A stretch of DNA of 64,000 bases, from assembly GCF_004784475.1 (NCBI RefSeq), contig NZ_SRRT01000005.1, forward strand, positions 372,001-436,000, given 5' to 3'. The DNA comes from Streptomyces bauhiniae. GTDB lineage: Bacteria; Actinomycetota; Actinomycetes; Streptomycetales; Streptomycetaceae. The translations under genes and the position numbers were made by a program. The notes beneath the pieces are model-generated. The model did not search any database. It saw only the letters and a list, made by a program, of their open reading frames with translations, and was not told where the DNA came from. Shown here in pieces: positions 61,427 to 64,000 of the stretch. Positions within the stretch are counted from its first letter, which is position 1; each line of letters starts with the position of its first letter.

Positions 61427-62377
61427 TCAGGCCGACAGTTCCCAGGCGTACGGCGGTTCGGCACCGGAGCGGGAACAGGTCAGGGCCGCCGCGCGGGCGG
61501 CGAAGCCGAGCACGTCGCGCCAGACCTCCGCGTCCAGGCCCGCGACCGTCGCGTGGCTCAGCGCGTCGATCTCGCGCAGCCGGTGCAGCAGCGCCGCGTT
61601 GACCGTGTCGCCCGCCCCGATGGTGTCGACCACCGTGACCGCCGTACCCGCCACACTCACCCGTCCCGCGCCCCGGCTCCACACGCTCAGTCCGTCGCCG
61701 CCCCGGGTCAGGACGATCGCCGCGGGGCCGCGCTCCAGCCACGCCGACAGGTGGACGTCGAGATCCTCCCCGGAGCCGATGTCCGCCAGCCACTCCGCGT
61801 CCTCCACCGACAGCTTCAGCAGGGCCACGTACGGCAGCCAGGACAGGAACCGCTCCCGGTAGGCGTCGGCGTCCGCGATCAGCCCGGCCCGGATGTTGGG
61901 GTCCAGGGCGGTGAACACCCCGTTGCCCGACTCCCGCTTCAGCAGCGCCTCGTACGCGCTCGCGCCGGGCTCCAGCACGAGCGAGCAGGTGCCGACGGAG
62001 AGGGCGGTGGCACCCTCCGGCAGCGCGGGCGGGAGGGCGAACAGCCGGTCGGCGGTGCCCTCGGTGTAGAAGCCGTAGCCGGCCGAGCCGTCGCTGCCCA
62101 CGTCGGCGACGGCCAGCGTGGTGGGCTCGGGGCCCCGCTGGACCAGCGAAGTGTCGACACCGGCGTCCCGCAGCCCCGCCAGCAGGGCGGTGCCGAAGGC
62201 GTCCGTGGACACCCGCGAGCAGAACGCCGTCGGGGAGCCGAGGCGGCCCAGTGCGACGGCCGCGTTGTACGGTCCGCCGCCGCGCTGCGGGAGGAGCGGC
62301 GGCAGGGCGGGCGCCGGGTCGGAGGTGACGGGGGCGGGCACGAGGTCGATGAGTGCCTCGCCGGCGACGACGATCAC
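61427..62377 (-). CDS. PfkB-family carbohydrate kinase (fructokinase-like)
   Basis: A 316-residue ribokinase-fold kinase: VAGEALIDLVPAPV at the start, GGGPYNAAVALGRLG (PfkB signature 1), and DTIGAGDTVNAALL (signature 2 with catalytic Asp). It phosphorylates fructose or a related sugar. GTG start behind AAAGGAA. It lies 66 bp downstream of the LacI gene on the same strand, and the divergent dehydrogenase suggests polyol-to-ketose-to-phosphate flow. Confidence 0.9.
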   Translation of the reverse strand: MIVVAGEALIDLVPAPVTSDPAPALPPLLPQRGGGPYNAAVALGRLGSPTAFCSRVSTDAFGTALLAGLRDAGVDTSLVQRGPEPTTLAVADVGSDGSAGYGFYTEGTADRLFALPPALPEGATALSVGTCSLVLEPGASAYEALLKRESGNGVFTALDPNIRAGLIADADAYRERFLSWLPYVALLKLSVEDAEWLADIGSGEDLDVHLSAWLERGPAAIVLTRGGDGLSVWSRGAGRVSVAGTAVTVVDTIGAGDTVNAALLHRLREIDALSHATVAGLDAEVWRDVLGFAARAAALTCSRSGAEPPYAWELSA

Positions 62378-62443
62378 TGTGCTGTTTCCTTTCGGTGAGC
62401 CGTGGTGCGGCGGGGCGAAGTGGGCTGGTGGAGAGCCGGTGCG

Positions 62444-63457
62444 TCAGTCCGGCGGGCAGCCGCAGGACGTGCGGTGGACGAGGGTGCAGGGCAGCCGGAC
62501 GGTCCGCGCGGGGCGGTCGGGCGCGTCGAGCCGCTCCAGGAGCAGGCGCAGCGCCAGTTTGCCGAGGTCGCGGCTGGGCTGGCGTACGGCTGTGAGGCTG
62601 GGCGAGAAGAGGTCGGCCCACTCGAAGTCGTCGAAGCTGACGAGCGCGACATCCTCCGGGATGCGCAGGTCCGCGTCGCGGAGGGCCTGGAGCGCGCCGA
62701 TGGTCATCGCGTTGTTCGCCGCGATCACGGCGGTGGGGCGTGCGGGCGAGGCGAGCAGGCGCTCGGTGGCATGGCGGGCGCCCTCGGAGGCGGAGTGGCC
62801 GTGGGCGAGCAGGGCGGGGTCGAAAGGCAGGCCGGCCGCGTCGAGGCCCTGCCGGTAGCCGTCGATGCGTTCGGTGGTGGTGCTCAGTCCGGCGAGTCCG
62901 GCCACCATGGCGATCCGGCGGTGCCCGAGCGCGGCGAGGTGTCCGACCAGCTCGCGGACGGGTGCGACACCGTCGGCGCAGACCTGGTCGTACGCGGGTT
63001 CCTCGGCCTCGTCGACGAGGCGGTCCAGGAAGACCACCGGGACGTCGGCGCGGTCCAAGTAGGCGAGCAGCGCGGAGGGTTCGGCGGAGGGGGCGATGAG
63101 CACGCCGTCCACCCGGCGCTCGTGGAGCATGCGGACCACGCTCAGCTCGTGGGCGGGGTCGTCGTGCGGGTCGGCGATGAGGAGGCCGTAGCCGGTGGCG
63201 AGGGCCTCGGCCTCGACTCCCTGGAGGATCTCGGTGAAGTACGGGTTGCTGATCGCCGAGACGGCGAGGCCGACCGAGTGGGTGCGGGAGGTGACCAGGG
63301 ACCGGGCCAGGGTGTTGTGGATGTAGCCCAGCTCGTCGATGGCGCGCAGCACCGCGTCCCGGGTCGCGGGCCGGACCGGGCGTGTGGCGTTGAGCACGTG
63401 GGAGACCGTGGCCACCGAGACACCCGCGTGTCTCGCCACGTCCGCCATCGTCCGCAT
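62444..63457 (-). CDS. LacI-family repressor
   Basis: A 337-residue regulator: HTH ADVARHAGVSVATVSHVLNA (residues 5-24), the hinge helix LARSLVTSRT, and a periplasmic-binding-like sugar domain. The C-terminus has an unusual SCGCPPD. It should bind the 26-bp palindrome at 63584-63609 and control itself, the kinase and the divergent dehydrogenase. Confidence 0.93.
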   Translation of the reverse strand: MRTMADVARHAGVSVATVSHVLNATRPVRPATRDAVLRAIDELGYIHNTLARSLVTSRTHSVGLAVSAISNPYFTEILQGVEAEALATGYGLLIADPHDDPAHELSVVRMLHERRVDGVLIAPSAEPSALLAYLDRADVPVVFLDRLVDEAEEPAYDQVCADGVAPVRELVGHLAALGHRRIAMVAGLAGLSTTTERIDGYRQGLDAAGLPFDPALLAHGHSASEGARHATERLLASPARPTAVIAANNAMTIGALQALRDADLRIPEDVALVSFDDFEWADLFSPSLTAVRQPSRDLGKLALRLLLERLDAPDRPARTVRLPCTLVHRTSCGCPPD

Positions 63458-63583
63458 CGGTTCTCCTTCGTGTGCCCCGTGCCGCGTGTCCGCCCGCCCG
63501 CCGGGGGCCGGCCGGGGCCGAGCAGACCGGGGGGAGGCCGGCTCGTCCGTCCATGAGATGCCAGTGGTCCATCAAATGTCACA

Positions 63584-63609
63584 CGTAAGCGTTTGCGCAA
63601 ACGCTTACG
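63584..63609. promoter_or_regulatory. LacI-type operator
   Basis: A perfect 26-bp palindrome (half CGTAAGCGTTTGC), matching the AANCGNTT-type core of LacI/GalR operators, in the region shared by the LacI and dehydrogenase genes. Confidence 0.88.
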
Positions 63610-63670
63610 CGCGGATTAGGTTTCGCGGCGTCTTCGGACATCCGTCCGCACACTGTTGTGAGGAGGCGCC

Positions 63671-64000
63671 ATGCGCGCTGTCGTGGTCACCCAGCCGGGA
63701 AGCGCCGAGCTGGCCGTCATACCCGATCCGAGTCCCGGTCCCTCGGAGGTGGTGGTCCGCGTCAGCTCGTGCGGCCTGTGCGGGACGGACATGCACATCC
63801 TGGGCGGCGAGCTGCCGTCCGTGCCCTATCCGCTGATCCCCGGCCACGAGCTGACGGGTGTCGTGGTCGAGGCCGGCAAGGACGTGCTCTTCCCGGCCGT
63901 CGGCCAGCGGGTCGCCGTCGACCCCAACACCCCTTGCGGCGCCTGCCATTACTGCCGGATCGGCCGCGGCAACCTCTGCGAGCACTACACCGCGGTCGGC
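63671..64000 (+). CDS. zinc-dependent alcohol/polyol dehydrogenase, cut by the window edge
   Basis: The first 110 residues of an MDR-family dehydrogenase: CGLCGTDMHILGG (catalytic zinc Cys), PGHELTGVVVEAG (His/Glu), and the structural-zinc cysteines CGACHYCRIGRGNLC. SD is AGGAGG. By context a sorbitol, mannitol or threonine dehydrogenase; the remainder is outside the window. Confidence 0.9.
   Translation, partial: MRAVVVTQPGSAELAVIPDPSPGPSEVVVRVSSCGLCGTDMHILGGELPSVPYPLIPGHELTGVVVEAGKDVLFPAVGQRVAVDPNTPCGACHYCRIGRGNLCEHYTAVG

Noticed and set aside
1..64000. CRISPR arrays, tRNA/rRNA genes, insertion sequences, integrase or attachment sites
   Set aside because: No regularly spaced repeats, cloverleaf-like genes, transposase motifs or flanking direct repeats were seen by eye.

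Overview
The window is high-GC actinobacterial DNA, almost certainly a Streptomyces chromosome. GC-rich third codon positions, a bldA-type TTA codon confined to a pathway regulator, mycothiol-linked proteins, DpsA, a StrR/NovG-like regulator and partner-switching regulators all point that way. I saw no rRNA, tRNA, CRISPR, transposase or prophage genes. Identifications rest on motifs and remembered family features; no database search was possible.

Bases ~113-34014 look like one biosynthetic gene cluster. Left arm (113-13660, mostly +): a methyltransferase; a cassette of AurF-like di-iron N-oxygenase, free-standing acyl carrier protein and class II aaRS-like amino acid:carrier-protein ligase; alpha/beta hydrolase; phosphopantetheinyl transferase; BBE-type flavin oxidase; DHA2 exporter; LysR; NTF2-like protein; a TTA-containing ParB/StrR-like activator; NAD(P)-binding reductase; aldo-keto reductase; and a cluster copy of metK. 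Middle (13718-19727, -): a putative 28-residue peptide, a degenerate adenylation/methyltransferase-like fusion, and a CreE/CreD-like pair, which in known pathways make nitrous acid from aspartate via nitrosuccinate. Right arm (19899-34014): a LuxR-type regulator and a HisC-like aminotransferase on +, then a long minus-strand operon of chorismate mutase, PabA-PabB fusion, prephenate-type dehydrogenase (together the p-aminophenylalanine route), acyl-CoA-ligase-like enzyme, Rv2466c-like thioredoxin-fold protein, tandem ATP-grasp ligase, MFS, ATP-grasp ligase and MFS. The logic suggests an aryl-amine amino acid meeting in-situ nitrite (diazotisation or N-N bond formation), possible N-oxygenation on a carrier protein, and amide ligation by ATP-grasp enzymes. 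I do not recognise a described product with this combination.

Bases ~34.2-49.3 kb hold housekeeping and stress/light functions: hydrolase, DpsA, SDR, XRE regulator, an iron-sulfur photolyase, MarR, a SpoIIE-type phosphatase, an unusual operon of a 16-cysteine double-psi-barrel protein, a Tat-exported protein and a MauE-like membrane protein, then a partner-switching module (two STAS proteins, an HATPase, a PAS/GAF/SpoIIE phosphatase) containing a protein with the W-x9-EH signature of B12 photoreceptors.

Bases ~49.4-64.0 kb hold an NCS1 permease with a Cys-rich tail, regulator/target pairs with visible operators (TetR/NAD(P)-binding reductase, MarR/flavin monooxygenase), a secreted amidase, a UvrA-like ATPase, small hypotheticals, and a sugar or polyol locus (PfkB kinase, LacI regulator, zinc alcohol dehydrogenase cut by the window edge) with a perfect 26-bp operator palindrome.
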